This document shows, one piece after another, positions 1 through 8,756 of a stretch of DNA of 64,000 nucleotides. The first letter of the stretch is position 1. Each line of letters starts with the position of its first letter. Below the pieces are notes generated by a model. It saw nothing but the letters and a program-made list of their open reading frames with translations. It ran no database searches and was not told the DNA's origin. The stretch is from Cupriavidus necator A5-1 (GTDB lineage Bacteria > Pseudomonadota > Gammaproteobacteria > Burkholderiales > Burkholderiaceae). A program made the translations under genes and the position numbers. Where the stretch lies: the NCBI RefSeq assembly GCF_000744095.1, contig NZ_JQLI01000001.1, forward strand, positions 2,046,001 to 2,110,000, given 5' to 3'.

Positions 1-2
1 AT

Positions 3-578
3 GGTCAGGGTCAGTTGCAGTTCTTCGGCGACTACGCCGCGCTCACCGATCCGGCTGCCTTCGCGCAGTGGATCGCGCCGCTACGCACCTCCGAATGGGT
101 CGTGTATGCCAAGCGACCGTTCGCCGGACCCGAGGCGGTACAGGCCTACCTGTCGCGCTATACCCACCGCGTGGCGATCTCCAACCAGCGCCTGCTCGCC
201 CTGGACGAGCGTGGCGTGACCTTCCGCTGGAAGGATTACCGTGCCAAAGGCCGCACCCGCTACAAGACCATGACGCTGGATGCTGGTGAGTTCATGCGGC
301 GCTTCCTGTTGCACGTGCTGCCTGGCGGCTTCCACCGCATCCGGCACTATGGGCTACTTGCCAACCCGGTGCGCCGCGCGAACCTGGCCAGAGCGCGTGA
401 GTTGCTGGATGCCGCGCCCGCAGTCACCGCTCCACCTGGCGACACCGATCTCGCTACGCCCACGCCCTTCGTCTGCCGGCACTGTGGCGCACCGATGCTC
501 ATCATTGAGGTCATCCCGCGCAGTGCCTGCATCCGCGGACCGCCACCGCCACCGCCACCGCAGAGAGTCCTCGCATGA
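3..578 (+). pseudogene. IS91-family transposase, C-terminal part (cut by window start)
   Basis: The frame is open from the window edge, so only the C-terminal part of a rolling-circle (Y2-type) IS91 transposase is visible. The diagnostic stretch YLSRYTHRVAISNQRL is followed by FRWKDYR and by GFHRIRHYGLLAN, all typical of the IS91/ISCR transposase core. Near the end a CRHCGAPM segment looks like a small zinc knuckle. The final residues are a proline run and may not be original. Whether the N-terminal zinc-binding domain is intact cannot be judged here. The family call is confident; whether the gene is active is not known. Confidence 0.85.
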
Positions 579-1122
579 GCCCACACGTCCTACGTATCCA
601 ACTCAACCGTCGGCTCTCTGGAGACCGGAGCCACAAGCGGACACTCGTGCGCGCTGTCTCAGGCCGCCTCGTTCCACGCTCGCAGCGTCCCAACGGTCCG
701 GAACTGCCGCCCCTCCCGCCATGCCTAGGTCCGCTTCACGCCACACTTCCTCCAACATTCCCAGGCTCTGCTGGTCGAGCAAACGCTTGAATCGCCATAG
801 CCCAGCACGCCGCATCGGTCCACTCCGCGGTTTCCTCCCTCGAGGATTGTTCGACGCCTGCCCGCACGCGCCACTACCTCTCACAGTCCTACAGACGAGG
901 GCAGGCATCGAACAATCCTTAACAGAAGGCGACTGATGATTCGCGTTCCGGCTCATGCTTTACGAAAGTTTCTGGTGCTACAAAAATGCCTGGAAGGCGT
1001 ACTGGCTCCCTTGAGCGCCGCCCGGCGCGGCGCTCGCAGGCGCGTCATTGGCCTGTTCTTCCAACATGCTTCTCGCATCTGCCTGCGAATGGAGCCTGTG
1101 GCTACTGATGCAGACCTTCGGC
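579..1122. other. Gene-free stretch downstream of the IS91 transposase
   Basis: No convincing gene was seen. Several overlapping frames are open on both strands but none matches a family I recognise. The stretch probably contains the end of the IS91-type element. It holds a long inverted repeat, listed separately, between positions 843 and 919. Confidence 0.4.
843..919. repeat. 21-bp inverted repeat with 35-nt spacer
   Basis: Left arm 843-863 (begins AGGATTGTTCGACGCC) and right arm 899-919 (ends CGAACAATCCT) pair over 21 bases with one mismatch. The spacer is 35 nt. The repeat lies 265 bp past the IS91 transposase stop, so it could be an element end or hairpin signal. No T-tract follows, so a simple terminator is less likely. 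Confidence 0.6.
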
Positions 1123-2034
1123 CTACGCCTTCTCAGGACTCGTTCCCCTTGGTTTCAGCGACGCGACGCTCGCGGCCAACCCGTGGGTCACCGCGGCCAT
1201 GCGACCATAGTCGAGCGTGCTGGGGACATCGTGCGCGGTATGGTAGTTCGGATTGCGCAGATAGGCGGTGTCCGTCACCATGATGGCCGGATAGCCGTGG
1301 CGCCAGAAGGAGGAGTGATCGCTCAAGGCGACCCCGGATACCCACCACGGCAGCGCCGCTGCTTCGAGCGGAAAACTGGATGAGGTCTGGAACGCGTTGA
1401 CCACCCATCGCAGTCGGCGCCACGAGCGAAGATTGGAAACGAAGGCGATAAAGTTGCCACGCACTGGATAGAAGTAACGTAGCAGAGGCGGATAGCTTTG
1501 GGTGCCAGGTTCGTCGAGGTAGTAACCCAGCATCTCGAGCGAAAGCATCACGTGAATGCGATCGCCGCGCAGCCGCGCGGCTCTTGCATACCTCAGGCTG
1601 CCCATGTCCTCGCGGAAGAAAAACGGCGCTTCCTCGTTCACGAACGCAACGCAGCGCACAGTGTGTCGGGGCGAGAGCGCCTGAAGCAGACCCACGATCT
1701 CGAGCAGCGCGGCGACCCCACTGGCGTTGTCATCGGCCCCTGGGCTGTTCCGCACTGTGTCGTAATGTGCGCCCAGCACAATGATTTCGTCAGCCTGAAC
1801 GCAGCCTGCGAGCGCAACCTCGATGTTGGCGCAGGGGACGCCTCGTACCTGATAATCCTGACGCATCATCGCACAGCCACGCTTGGCCCATTCCTGTGCG
1901 ATATAGTCGGCTGCCGCATGCAGCGCGTCCGGCCGAAACACGTTGCGTTCGCCAATGTCTCCGGCAAGGACCTGTACATGATGCTCCAACGCCGCAGCCA
2001 GGTAGGGGTCGTGCGCACTCAGCATGCAGTTCAT
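1123..2034 (-). CDS. M28-family zinc aminopeptidase-like protein
   Basis: About 303 residues with the M28 metallopeptidase motifs in order: GAHYDT (His ligand), PGADDNASG (bridging Asp), NEEAPFF (catalytic and ligand Glu), SLEMLGYY (acidic ligand) and YHTAHD (final His). DHSSFW, usual before the last ligand, is also present. No clear signal peptide is seen, so a cytoplasmic role is inferred. The start at 2034 (MNCMLSAHD) has AGAAGGA just upstream; a second ATG at 2025 is possible, and the longer open frame upstream looks non-coding. It hydrolyses an unknown peptide or amide. The gene sits alone among mobile-element debris. Confidence 0.8.
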   Translation of the reverse strand: MNCMLSAHDPYLAAALEHHVQVLAGDIGERNVFRPDALHAAADYIAQEWAKRGCAMMRQDYQVRGVPCANIEVALAGCVQADEIIVLGAHYDTVRNSPGADDNASGVAALLEIVGLLQALSPRHTVRCVAFVNEEAPFFFREDMGSLRYARAARLRGDRIHVMLSLEMLGYYLDEPGTQSYPPLLRYFYPVRGNFIAFVSNLRSWRRLRWVVNAFQTSSSFPLEAAALPWWVSGVALSDHSSFWRHGYPAIMVTDTAYLRNPNYHTAHDVPSTLDYGRMAAVTHGLAASVASLKPRGTSPEKA

Positions 2035-2230
2035 AGTCCTTCTTATCAAAATGCGAGATGGCGATGCTTTGGACCGAACGATCCCTTCGCGACCCCGCGC
2101 CATCAGTGGCTGCGCGAGTACATCGCAGATTCGGCGTGATCCGATGGCTTTACCGATGGCCGTCCATTGACTCTAATGAATCCAGAATCAACATTCGGAG
2201 GTCGCTGCCAATGTTCCTGCGGAGGTACAT

Positions 2231-2578
2231 ATGCGCTACGAAGCCTTTTCTTTTGGATCCATCTGCATTGATGGCGTGACTTATGAGCATGATGTAGTAA
2301 TCGACCACGGAATGGTTCGCAAGCGCAGGAAGAAGCCGTCGAAGGCGTTCCGCGAGGCCTTCGGCCACACACCGCTGTCGATCAAGGAGGACATCCCCTG
2401 GAACTGCAGCCGGCTGGTGATCGGTACCGGTACCGGAGCCTTGCCAGTGATGGACGAAGTGAAACAAGAGGCCCGGCATCGCCACGTCGAACTTGTCATC
2501 CTGCCGACCGCCGAAGCCATCGCGAAGCTGGAGGAACAACCCCGCGACGCCAATGCGATCCTACACCTCACTTGTTAG
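2231..2578 (+). CDS. Mth938-like (DUF498) domain protein
   Basis: A 115-residue single-domain protein. The segments FSFGSICIDGVTYEHDVVI, RLVIGTGTGALPV and VELVILPTAEAIAKL match the Mth938/NDUFAF3-type fold. The family is small and soluble and its bacterial role is undefined. A strong GGAGG lies just upstream of the ATG. It is followed by two more small genes on the same strand (2713 and 3076), which may form a loose cluster that survived between insertion sequences. The fold call is fairly sure; no function can be given. Confidence 0.75.
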   Translation: MRYEAFSFGSICIDGVTYEHDVVIDHGMVRKRRKKPSKAFREAFGHTPLSIKEDIPWNCSRLVIGTGTGALPVMDEVKQEARHRHVELVILPTAEAIAKLEEQPRDANAILHLTC

Positions 2579-2712
2579 CGCGCTCGCCGTGCGGATCCGC
2601 GTAAATCTATAGTCGAGTCGCGACACACGCACGCGCTGCCGACGGAGGAACTTTCTCTAGTGCTTCGGCCTGTGCTCAAGTGAAGGTTAGCCCTTTATAT
2701 GGGAGGTGTTCC

Positions 2713-3000
2713 ATGGCCACCTACGTCATCCTCAGCACTTTGTCTCCTGACGCGTTCAAGAATCCCAATGAATTGAAACAACTTGCCGCCACGGTTGAGG
2801 AAAGGATCAAGGCGGAATGCCCCGCCGTCACCTGGACAGACAGCTTTCTTACGCTAGCCCGGTTCGACGTAGTGGACATCGTCGAGTCGGATGACCTGAA
2901 GCAGCTCGAAAGAGCGGCATTAATCATCCGCGCCTACGGGCATGCGAGCACCGAAACCCTGCAAGGAACGCCATGGAAGGAGTTCATCGCCGCTCTGTAG
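2713..3000 (+). CDS. GYD-domain protein
   Basis: A 95-residue protein starting MATYVILSTLSPDAF with the GYD pattern: an N-terminal beta strand, a helix of charged residues (LKQLAATVEERI), a DSFLTLARFDVVDIVES strand pair and a closing RAYGHASTETLQG segment. GYD proteins are small ferredoxin-like-fold proteins of unknown role, often near stress or catabolic genes. GGGAGG at about 2701 places the start at 2713; the in-frame ATG at 2680 lacks such a site. Confidence 0.75.
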   Translation: MATYVILSTLSPDAFKNPNELKQLAATVEERIKAECPAVTWTDSFLTLARFDVVDIVESDDLKQLERAALIIRAYGHASTETLQGTPWKEFIAAL

Positions 3001-3075
3001 CGGGATATGCCCTCTTCCTTGATCACGGTACTAGGCGCCTTGACCGGCCTTGCCACATAAAACTGCGTGCGAACC

Positions 3076-3273
3076 ATGAGCACTCATCGCTATATCGTCA
3101 TGATCGACCAACCCAGGGATGTCTCCGACGAGCAGATGGCGGAGTACATCAAGCTTGCCATCGTCGGCTGGGGCGGCGGACTACCGCCGCCGCCCAAGGA
3201 CAGCCCGTTTTTCGACCTGGATGTATTGTCGGTAACAAGCAGCACCAGCAAGCCACACAAGAACGCGTCATGA
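3076..3273 (+). CDS. Small hypothetical protein
   Basis: About 65 residues starting MSTHRYIVMIDQP; a GTG at 3067 is an alternative start. It has a hydrophilic middle with DVSDEQMAEYIKLAIVGW, a GGGLPPPPKDSP turn and a Ser/Thr/Lys-rich tail. I do not recognise a family. The coding pattern looks genuine and it follows the GYD gene on the same strand by about 75 bp. It could be a companion of the two small proteins upstream. Confidence 0.45.
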   Translation: MSTHRYIVMIDQPRDVSDEQMAEYIKLAIVGWGGGLPPPPKDSPFFDLDVLSVTSSTSKPHKNAS

Positions 3274-3350
3274 AACGCTCACGCTCATGCTCCTCCAGTG
3301 CGGCATCGAGCGCGTGGAATCTGTGGTGTGGCTCTCGCAGCGGCAGCCCG

Positions 3351-3717
3351 GACCGGCAGTTCGATGCCCTGCGCGAGGGCGAGGCCATCCTGGCAGAGGG
3401 TTGCGTGAGCCACTGTCATCTCAGCTGCTCGACGCGGTCATCGATGTCTCGCTATCGGCGCACCGCTGGGCAGGGGGCCGAGCGCCACCTAAATGCGCTG
3501 GCGGCCTATACCGCGCAGGAGGCGTTTCCCCGAGCAGACTTCCTGATCCGCCGCGGGCGCGCACTGATCAGCGCAGGGCAAGGGGTGGGCAGCGCTGGGA
3601 GGGCGCCGGTGTGCGCCCGGTGCGCCTGCTCGCAGAAGATGCGCGTGCGGCCCGACTGAACGATTCGCTGCGTGCCATCGATGCCGCCTTGCGCCGCCTG
3701 ACACCGGATGCCGGGTG
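3351..3717 (+). pseudogene. Decayed C-terminal remnant of a TPR-type cyclase/LuxR regulator
   Basis: Reading alternates between two frames. One frame gives ALREGEAILAEGCVSHCHL and later RHLNALAAYTAQEAFPRADF then LIRRGRALISAGQG. The other gives SSQLLDAVIDVSLSAHRW and VRPVRLLAEDARAARL then NDSLRAIDAAL. Together these resemble the C-terminal tetratricopeptide end of large ATPase or adenylate-cyclase-like regulators. At least two frameshifts are needed, so this is called a pseudogene. The identification rests on remembered family patterns and is only moderately sure. Confidence 0.35.
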
Positions 3718-4254
3718 CGTCTATACCCGCGCATCGGGCTTGCCTCGCCTCAGCCGGCAGCGTCCGCGGCCCGCATTCGGATAGGATCTCGGGACATGGG
3801 TGAAGCGAAACGCCGCGGGTAGCCGGGCGCATCGCGGTCGCGCTTGCGGTTGCCGCACCTGAGGCCGTACGGGTCGTATCGCTCTCATCCGGTTGGCATC
3901 CCGAAGGCTTGGGTGTCTGGTGACTTTCCAGTATCCCGATCAAAGCGGATGAACCGACGGTCGTGATCGAAGGGCGACCGGCAGTACCCGACCCATTATA
4001 GATAGTCCGCCCCGCTTTCATCGATATTTTGGGACTGGCAGCTTGGCTGCCAGGGAAGGGGGACATGCACCTGTGGGCTACGAATATCCCGACCCAAACG
4101 CCAGGACGATTACCGAGTTAGCTTCGAGTCCACGGGTGCGCTTGCGCTCAAACGAATACTCAGGGTTCGCCGTCGCACCGGCTCACTATATTGTCTTCGC
4201 TAAACGCAAGCATGCATGTCCCTGCCAAGTAATCTATCACTTGTGGAGGTTCAC
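3718..4254. other. Gene-free stretch before IS fragments
   Basis: No gene is supported. Short frames exist on both strands, including one antisense to the decayed regulator, but none has recognisable motifs or a good ribosome-binding site. The stretch probably represents scar DNA between the decayed regulator and the IS110 fragment. Confidence 0.35.
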
Positions 4255-4569
4255 ATGGCGCCTCTGTTGAATCAGCAATTCAAGGCCTTCGTCGGCCTCG
4301 ACTGGGCCGATACCAAACATGACGTTTGCCTGCAGCCGGCCGGTAAGGATAAGCGTGAGTTTGACTGCATAACCCACCAGGTTGCACGCATTGATGAATG
4401 GGCAACAGCACTACACAAGCGCTTTGGCGGCCCCGTCGCTATCGCTCTTGAGCTGTCCAGAGGACCAATCGTCTCTGCTCTACAGAAACATGCGTTCTTG
4501 ACACTATTTTTGCACAACTCGCTTTACGATGCTGTTGCACCTCCCCCGCATGAAGGAACATGGAACTGA
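4255..4569 (+). pseudogene. IS110-family transposase, N-terminal fragment
   Basis: The start at 4255 has a good GGAGG site. The N-terminal DEDD-type RuvC-like start is clear: FVGLDWADTKHDVCL, then VAIALELSRGPIVSALQK and FLTLF. After about position 4515 the match stops and the frame runs out after roughly 105 residues, whereas full IS110 transposases are about 330-420 residues. The rest of the DEDD domain and the Transposase_20 domain are missing. It abuts an IS30 fragment, so it was probably cut by later insertions or deletions. Confidence 0.75.
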
Positions 4570-4588
4570 GCGAGAGAAGAACGGGCCT

Positions 4589-4711
4589 GCGCTGGCCGGT
4601 CACGGTGCCGACGCAGTCAGAAATGCGATCGCTACGGCCATGAAGACGCTGCCGACGCAGTTACGTAAATCACTGACGTGGGATCAAGGAGCAGAGATGT
4701 CCCAGCATGCC
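4589..4711 (+). pseudogene. IS30-family transposase fragment
   Basis: About 41 residues read AGHGADAVRNAIATAMKTLP then TQLRKSLTWDQGAEMSQH. SLTWDQGxEM is the signature of the second catalytic Asp region of IS30 transposases. Both flanks lack IS30 sequence: IS110 remains lie to the left and the truncated IS3 OrfB, on the opposite strand, to the right. The piece is therefore an internal shard. Confidence 0.65.
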
Positions 4712-5023
4712 CTGTGGCGCGCGGTGGGTGGTGCAAATGAAGCGCGGCCGGCAAGCCCCGCGCAGGCCCGCCTCACGCATCAGACGCGCCACGCGCCTGC
4801 GCCCGACGTGGATGCCCCGGCGCAGCAGCGTGGCATGCACACGCGGCATCCCATAGGTACCGCGCGAGCGGGCGTGAATCTCACGGATTTGCGCGAGCAA
4901 CAGCGTGTCACACACGGCATGGGCGCTCGGAGGTCGCTCCATCCATGCATGGAAGCCGCTGCGCGAGACCTTAGGCAGCCGGGCCATGGTGGACAGCGGA
5001 TAGCGAGTCTGGTTCGCCTTCAT
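4712..5023 (-). pseudogene. IS3-family transposase OrfB, truncated N-terminal part
   Basis: The start overlaps the OrfA stop (ATGA, 5020-5023), as expected for an IS3 pair. Recognisable segments are STMARLPKVSRSGFHAWMER, RSRGTYGMPRVHATLLRRG and GRRRVARLMREAGLRGACR, the HTH_21 part of OrfB. Sequence past about residue 100 is the antisense of an IS30 shard, so the DDE catalytic core is lost. The frame itself continues to 4670 only by chance. The element cannot encode an active transposase. Confidence 0.75.
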
Positions 5024-5334
5024 GAATTCGTACCCTTGTCGGGCAGCGTGTCGGTCTCCCGGGCGAACCAGGCCGCGGCTTTTGCAAGTATCTCCCTCTC
5101 CATTTTGAGCTGCCGGTTCTCACGGCGTAGCCGTGTGAGTTCCTGCCGCTCGGCCGTCGTCAGACCGTCCTGACGAAGTCCGGCATCGCGATCCGCTTGG
5201 GCGACCCAGTTGTAGATCGTCTGGGCCGTCGGTTCGAACTCCTTGGCCAGATCCTCGGGGCGGCGACCCGCGTGGACCAGGTCAACCATTTGCTGACGGA
5301 AGACAGTGCTGTACGGTGGGCGCGTTTTCGGCAT
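5020..5334 (-). CDS. IS3-family transposase OrfA
   Basis: A 104-residue protein with an HTH_Tnp_1 domain: YSTVFRQQMVDLVHAGRRPE, then EFEPTAQTIYNWVAQADRD. It ends in a leucine-zipper helix (LTRLRRENRQLKMEREILAK) of the kind used for OrfA/OrfAB oligomerisation. GGAGG precedes the start. It appears intact but its partner OrfB is truncated, so the element is dead unless served in trans. Nearby sequence around 5370-5392 (TGTCCGAAAAACCGGGTCA) may be the element's terminal repeat, though no partner end was found. Confidence 0.85.
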   Translation of the reverse strand: MPKTRPPYSTVFRQQMVDLVHAGRRPEDLAKEFEPTAQTIYNWVAQADRDAGLRQDGLTTAERQELTRLRRENRQLKMEREILAKAAAWFARETDTLPDKGTNS

Positions 5335-5730
5335 GGTGCACCTCCTGTTTACTCAAGATAGGCACTGTCCGAAAAACCGGGTCACCTCCAGTTCGCCACT
5401 CCTCGGCAACCTAGGGCTTCCAAGATAACCCCTTTCGGTCGGCGGTCATGCAGTTCGATTCCTGGTACGAAGACGGGCAAGAATACTCGGCTCAACTGCT
5501 CGTGCCGGACACCAGCTTTCTTCTGAAAAACCTTGACTGACCGCCTCAGGGCGTGACTCCGTCATTCGCCAGTTCAGAGTCAACGGCTGAAATGGCACAG
5601 AACAGAGGTCATTCCAGCCGAGCTCTGAACGTCCGCAAAACCCTTCTCGGCCGTTCGACTCGCGTGCTTTGGAGGGCTGCTTTGGGACGATGAGCAGGCA
5701 TCCGGAATGCAACCGGCTCAACGTCTGTGA
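5335..5730. other. Gene-free stretch between IS3 OrfA and the AraC remnant
   Basis: No supported gene. An open minus-strand frame of about 91 residues (5446-5721) has no recognised motif and an odd composition. The left edge likely includes the end of the IS3 element. Confidence 0.3.
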
Positions 5731-6039
5731 CTAGTGGATCAGCCGCGGTTCGACGGTTTCCGCGACTTGCGAGGCTTGTCTCCACCCCGACACGGTCATG
5801 CCAAAGTGTTTTCTGAACCAGAAAGCGAAGGCGCTGGGGCTGGAGAAGCCGAGAAGATCAGCGAGCGAGCGATCGCTTTCGAGAATCTGGCGTGAGGCAA
5901 GTTCAGCCCGAACCGACTGAAGCAGGGACAAGAAGTTTGTGTCTTCCGCAGAGAGTCGACGATGCAAGGTTCGGCGACCGTTGGGCAGTACGGTCCATTG
6001 CCGATAGTCGAGGAAGCGCAAATGGACCTTGGCCACCAC
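5731..6039 (-). pseudogene. AraC-family regulator, C-terminal remnant
   Basis: About 100 residues carry the AraC DNA-binding pattern: GRRTLHRRLSAEDTNFLSLL, then ASRQILESDRSLADLLGFSS followed by FAFWFRKHFGMTVSGWRQ. This covers most of the two-helix-turn-helix domain. The N-terminal sensing domain is absent; upstream sequence on this strand is instead the 3' end of the acyltransferase gene, whose stop is 17 bp away. It is therefore a truncated gene and probably not functional. Confidence 0.7.
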
Positions 6040-6056
6040 AGAACGCTGTTCGCTTG

Positions 6057-7232
6057 TCAGAGCAGACGGTCTGCCGAACGCCTTGCCATCTCTTTTCGCC
6101 CGGCGAATCCCGCATTGAGCACCTCCGGCTGGGTGTCTGATCGTTTTTCGTCAGGTGTAGCCAGTGACTCACCCCGCCTGCGCCTCGAACCGAAGTGGCG
6201 GTTGATCCGGGACCGCATCGGCTTTTCGATCACGTAGTGAAGAAATATGGAAGCGCCGACTGTCAGCGCCAACAGGATCAAAGCCTGCACGGCACCTGGC
6301 ATTGCGGCAAGGTCGGGCAGCCGGGACCTCGCGAAGGAGAACAGATATTGGGGAATTCGCTGCACGATGTAGATGCAGTACGAAACCTCGCCAAGAAATA
6401 CCAGCGGCCCCAATGAGAGCACCCGAGTGAGTGCGTCCGCTTCATAGGAAAGCGAGAAAACGAGTCCAGCAGCACCGGCGACAAAGAGAGTGTCGATGCC
6501 AACCTTCACACCAACGGCGCAGACGATCATGGACAGTAGAGCGCCCCCCACGAAGCCACGGTAGTGGGCCATTGCTTCTCGCAGGCGACATAGCAGCACA
6601 CCCAACATGAATTCGGGAATCAAACGGGCTATGCCACCGCTGAGTGAAAGATGATTGGGCGAGGTCGCCTCTACTACGGCCAATGCCGCCAGCGCGAGGG
6701 TTGCCACCAGCAAGATGCGAGTCTTGCTTAGACGAGGCGCTGCCAACAGGAAAACTGGGAACCAGACATACGCAAACCATTCGGCGCTGACCGACCAACC
6801 AACGTCGTTCCATCCGGGTGGCCCGGCATACCGCCATGCGCTCAGAAGGAACAGTTCCCACCAGAAGTTTGAAGCTGTGTAGCCGCCGATGCCCAACATA
6901 TGCTTGTGAAAGGCGACGTCGCGAACGATCAAGGAAGCCGCGAACGCAATAAGGCAGGCGACATAGACCGGGTAAATCCGGGCGATTCGCGCCACGATGA
7001 AATTCTTCCAGTCCACCCGTTCGCCGGGAGCAGGGTCGTAGTTGTAAGCGAGGATGAACCCACTTAGGATGAAGAACCCGTCCACGCCGAGATAGCCGTG
7101 GTCGAAGAAGGTGCTGGTGAAGCTAATGTCGAAGTATGTGCCGTCGCCATCGTAGTTGTGAAACCAGTGCAAGCACAGCACCCACAGCGCGAGAAACAGT
7201 CGCAGGCTGGTGAGTGACTTGAATTGACGCAT
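6057..7232 (-). CDS. Acyltransferase 3 family membrane protein (OafA/YrhL type)
   Basis: 391 residues with about ten hydrophobic segments. The N-terminus LTSLRLFLALWVLCLHW contains the R and H typical of acyltransferase 3 proteins, and GYLGVDGFFILSGFILAYNY is the hallmark second segment. Members transfer acetyl or other acyl groups to sugars of exopolysaccharide, O-antigen or Nod factors at the inner membrane. No glycan genes are adjacent, so the target is unknown. The last 40 residues are charged (RRRRGESLAT) and could derive from sequence joined at the AraC remnant boundary. Confidence 0.85.
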   Translation of the reverse strand: MRQFKSLTSLRLFLALWVLCLHWFHNYDGDGTYFDISFTSTFFDHGYLGVDGFFILSGFILAYNYDPAPGERVDWKNFIVARIARIYPVYVACLIAFAASLIVRDVAFHKHMLGIGGYTASNFWWELFLLSAWRYAGPPGWNDVGWSVSAEWFAYVWFPVFLLAAPRLSKTRILLVATLALAALAVVEATSPNHLSLSGGIARLIPEFMLGVLLCRLREAMAHYRGFVGGALLSMIVCAVGVKVGIDTLFVAGAAGLVFSLSYEADALTRVLSLGPLVFLGEVSYCIYIVQRIPQYLFSFARSRLPDLAAMPGAVQALILLALTVGASIFLHYVIEKPMRSRINRHFGSRRRRGESLATPDEKRSDTQPEVLNAGFAGRKEMARRSADRLL

Positions 7233-8012
7233 CTCTCCCCCGTGAACACTGACGCTCTTGTGGTGCGACGTAGCATCCCTGTGTAGTCTGCCGACAGGTC
7301 AGCCCGAGGCACACCGGGATATTGGAAAGTCTCAAGCCATGGCCACGCCGCATCTGTGCGGGCGCACACACACTGGATGGTGCTATGAGTCACCGCTTAC
7401 TAGTGATCCGTTGGAGCGGTAAGAGAAAAGCCTTGCGGGAGCAGACAGTGGTGTTGCCGTCCTTCCACCGCCAGACGATGGCACCCGCTTGCATTGTGGA
7501 TCAATGGCACTGGTAGCCCGGGAGCCTGGGACGCAGCATCGGCGACATCGCGAAGCATATGGCGCACCCAATTCCTCGACGGAAAGAACTGGAAATAGCT
7601 CAGCGGCCTGCACTTCCGGTCGGTTGGGCAGCAAGGGCACCAACGGGGCGCTGGGTCGACCAGGATCTGGCAACGGTCGCTCCAATGTGGTTGTAGTTGC
7701 AATCCATGTTCTCCGAGACCTGAAGTCAGGGGGAGATCGAACGTAACGCGCAAGAATTGCAGAATCGGCCAATGCCATGGCGTCGTCACTTCTGGGTGGA
7801 CCACTGAGTTAAATCCGGCGTATTCCAAACTTATGCACTTGGCGATTTGTGGTTAATCCGCCATTTGGCCACATCCCAGTTGCAGAATGTTGCTGCGTCG
7901 CACACCGGTTTTGCCGCTGTCTATACTCCAACCGGACGAATTGGTGCTCCGCCCGGTCCCGGGGACGTTGCCGCCCCGCCTCGTCGGCAACGCTGACAAA
8001 ATAGGGGGCACA
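7233..8012. other. 780-bp stretch without a supported gene
   Basis: Overlapping open frames occur on both strands, mainly 7383-7828 on the minus strand in two frames, but none carries a recognised motif and their amino-acid composition looks like chance. The right end holds the upstream region of the Cache-domain gene. Confidence 0.35.
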
Positions 8013-8555
8013 ATGGCAAAGGTAAGTCCCGCAGGTGCTATCAGGCGATGGATTGCCCTCGTAATCTATGCAATCGCGTTGCCGATCTTTGGCCCTGCCA
8101 TGAGTCATGCGCAATCGCCAGCGAACGTAAAGCAGGCCATGGAGTCACTGAAGGCGAAGACGGCCAAATTGGGCGCACCGGGGGTTAAAGGAGAAGAGGC
8201 AGTTGCTGGAAAACCCGCACCAGCGTTGTACTTTGGTGCGACCAAGATGAACAATAACTTCGCCGTGGTTGACGAAGTCAAGAAGGAACACGGCGGCACA
8301 GCAACATTGTTCGTCAAGAGCGGCGATGACTTCGTCCGTGTGACAACGAATGTGCAGAAGGATGACGGATCGAGGGCGGTTGGGACCGTTCTTGATCCCA
8401 AGGGCAAGGCCATCGCCGCAATACGCGGCGGCGGTGCCTACTACGGTGACGCAGATATCCTCGGCAAGCCCTATATCACCGGGTATGAACCCATCCGGGA
8501 TGCCAGCGGAAACGTCATCGGTATCTACTACGTGGGATACCCCAAGGCGAAGTAA
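8013..8555 (+). CDS. Periplasmic Cache-domain protein
   Basis: About 180 residues. The N-terminus (RRWIALVIYAIALPIFGP then AMSHAQS) is a signal peptide. The rest resembles a single Cache module: FGATKMNNNFAVVDEV, GGTATLFVKSGDDFVRVTTN, GSRAVGTVLDP, GGGAYYGDADILGKPYITGY and NVIGIYYVGYPK. Such modules normally form the sensor half of chemoreceptors or kinases, but no membrane anchor or output domain follows. It may act as a free periplasmic ligand binder or as a subunit of another receptor. AGGGGG precedes the start at 8013. A good terminator follows the stop. Confidence 0.75.
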   Translation: MAKVSPAGAIRRWIALVIYAIALPIFGPAMSHAQSPANVKQAMESLKAKTAKLGAPGVKGEEAVAGKPAPALYFGATKMNNNFAVVDEVKKEHGGTATLFVKSGDDFVRVTTNVQKDDGSRAVGTVLDPKGKAIAAIRGGGAYYGDADILGKPYITGYEPIRDASGNVIGIYYVGYPKAK

Positions 8556-8580
8556 ACACGATAGTTACCCAAGATGGTTC

Positions 8581-8609
8581 GCGTCACCTAACAGTGACGC
8601 GCTTTTTTT
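8581..8609 (+). terminator. Rho-independent terminator after the Cache gene
   Basis: Stem arms GCGTCAC (8581-8587) and GTGACGC (8594-8600) are perfectly complementary with a 6-nt loop. They are followed by GC and seven T residues (8603-8609). The hairpin begins 25 bp after the Cache gene stop. Confidence 0.85.
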
Positions 8610-8756
8610 GCCCAAAGGATGGACCTTCCGACCTTCCAGCAAGGTAACCCATCCAGACCTTTCTGGTTGACCATAGCGTTTGCATCTTGCGAGTGCCGCC
8701 GCTTCCCGTTTCGCCTGTTGCCCCAATCGTGCCACCGGGGACCGGGAACACCCGGT

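Noticed and set aside
3506-4066. Minus-strand frame of 186 codons
   Set aside because: It is antisense to the decayed regulator remnant and has no motif.
5446-5721. Minus-strand frame of 91 codons
   Set aside because: No recognised motif; lies between IS remnants and looks like chance.
7383-7828. Two overlapping minus-strand frames
   Set aside because: Both are rich in Arg, Pro and Ser with no motif; overlapping frames argue against either being real.
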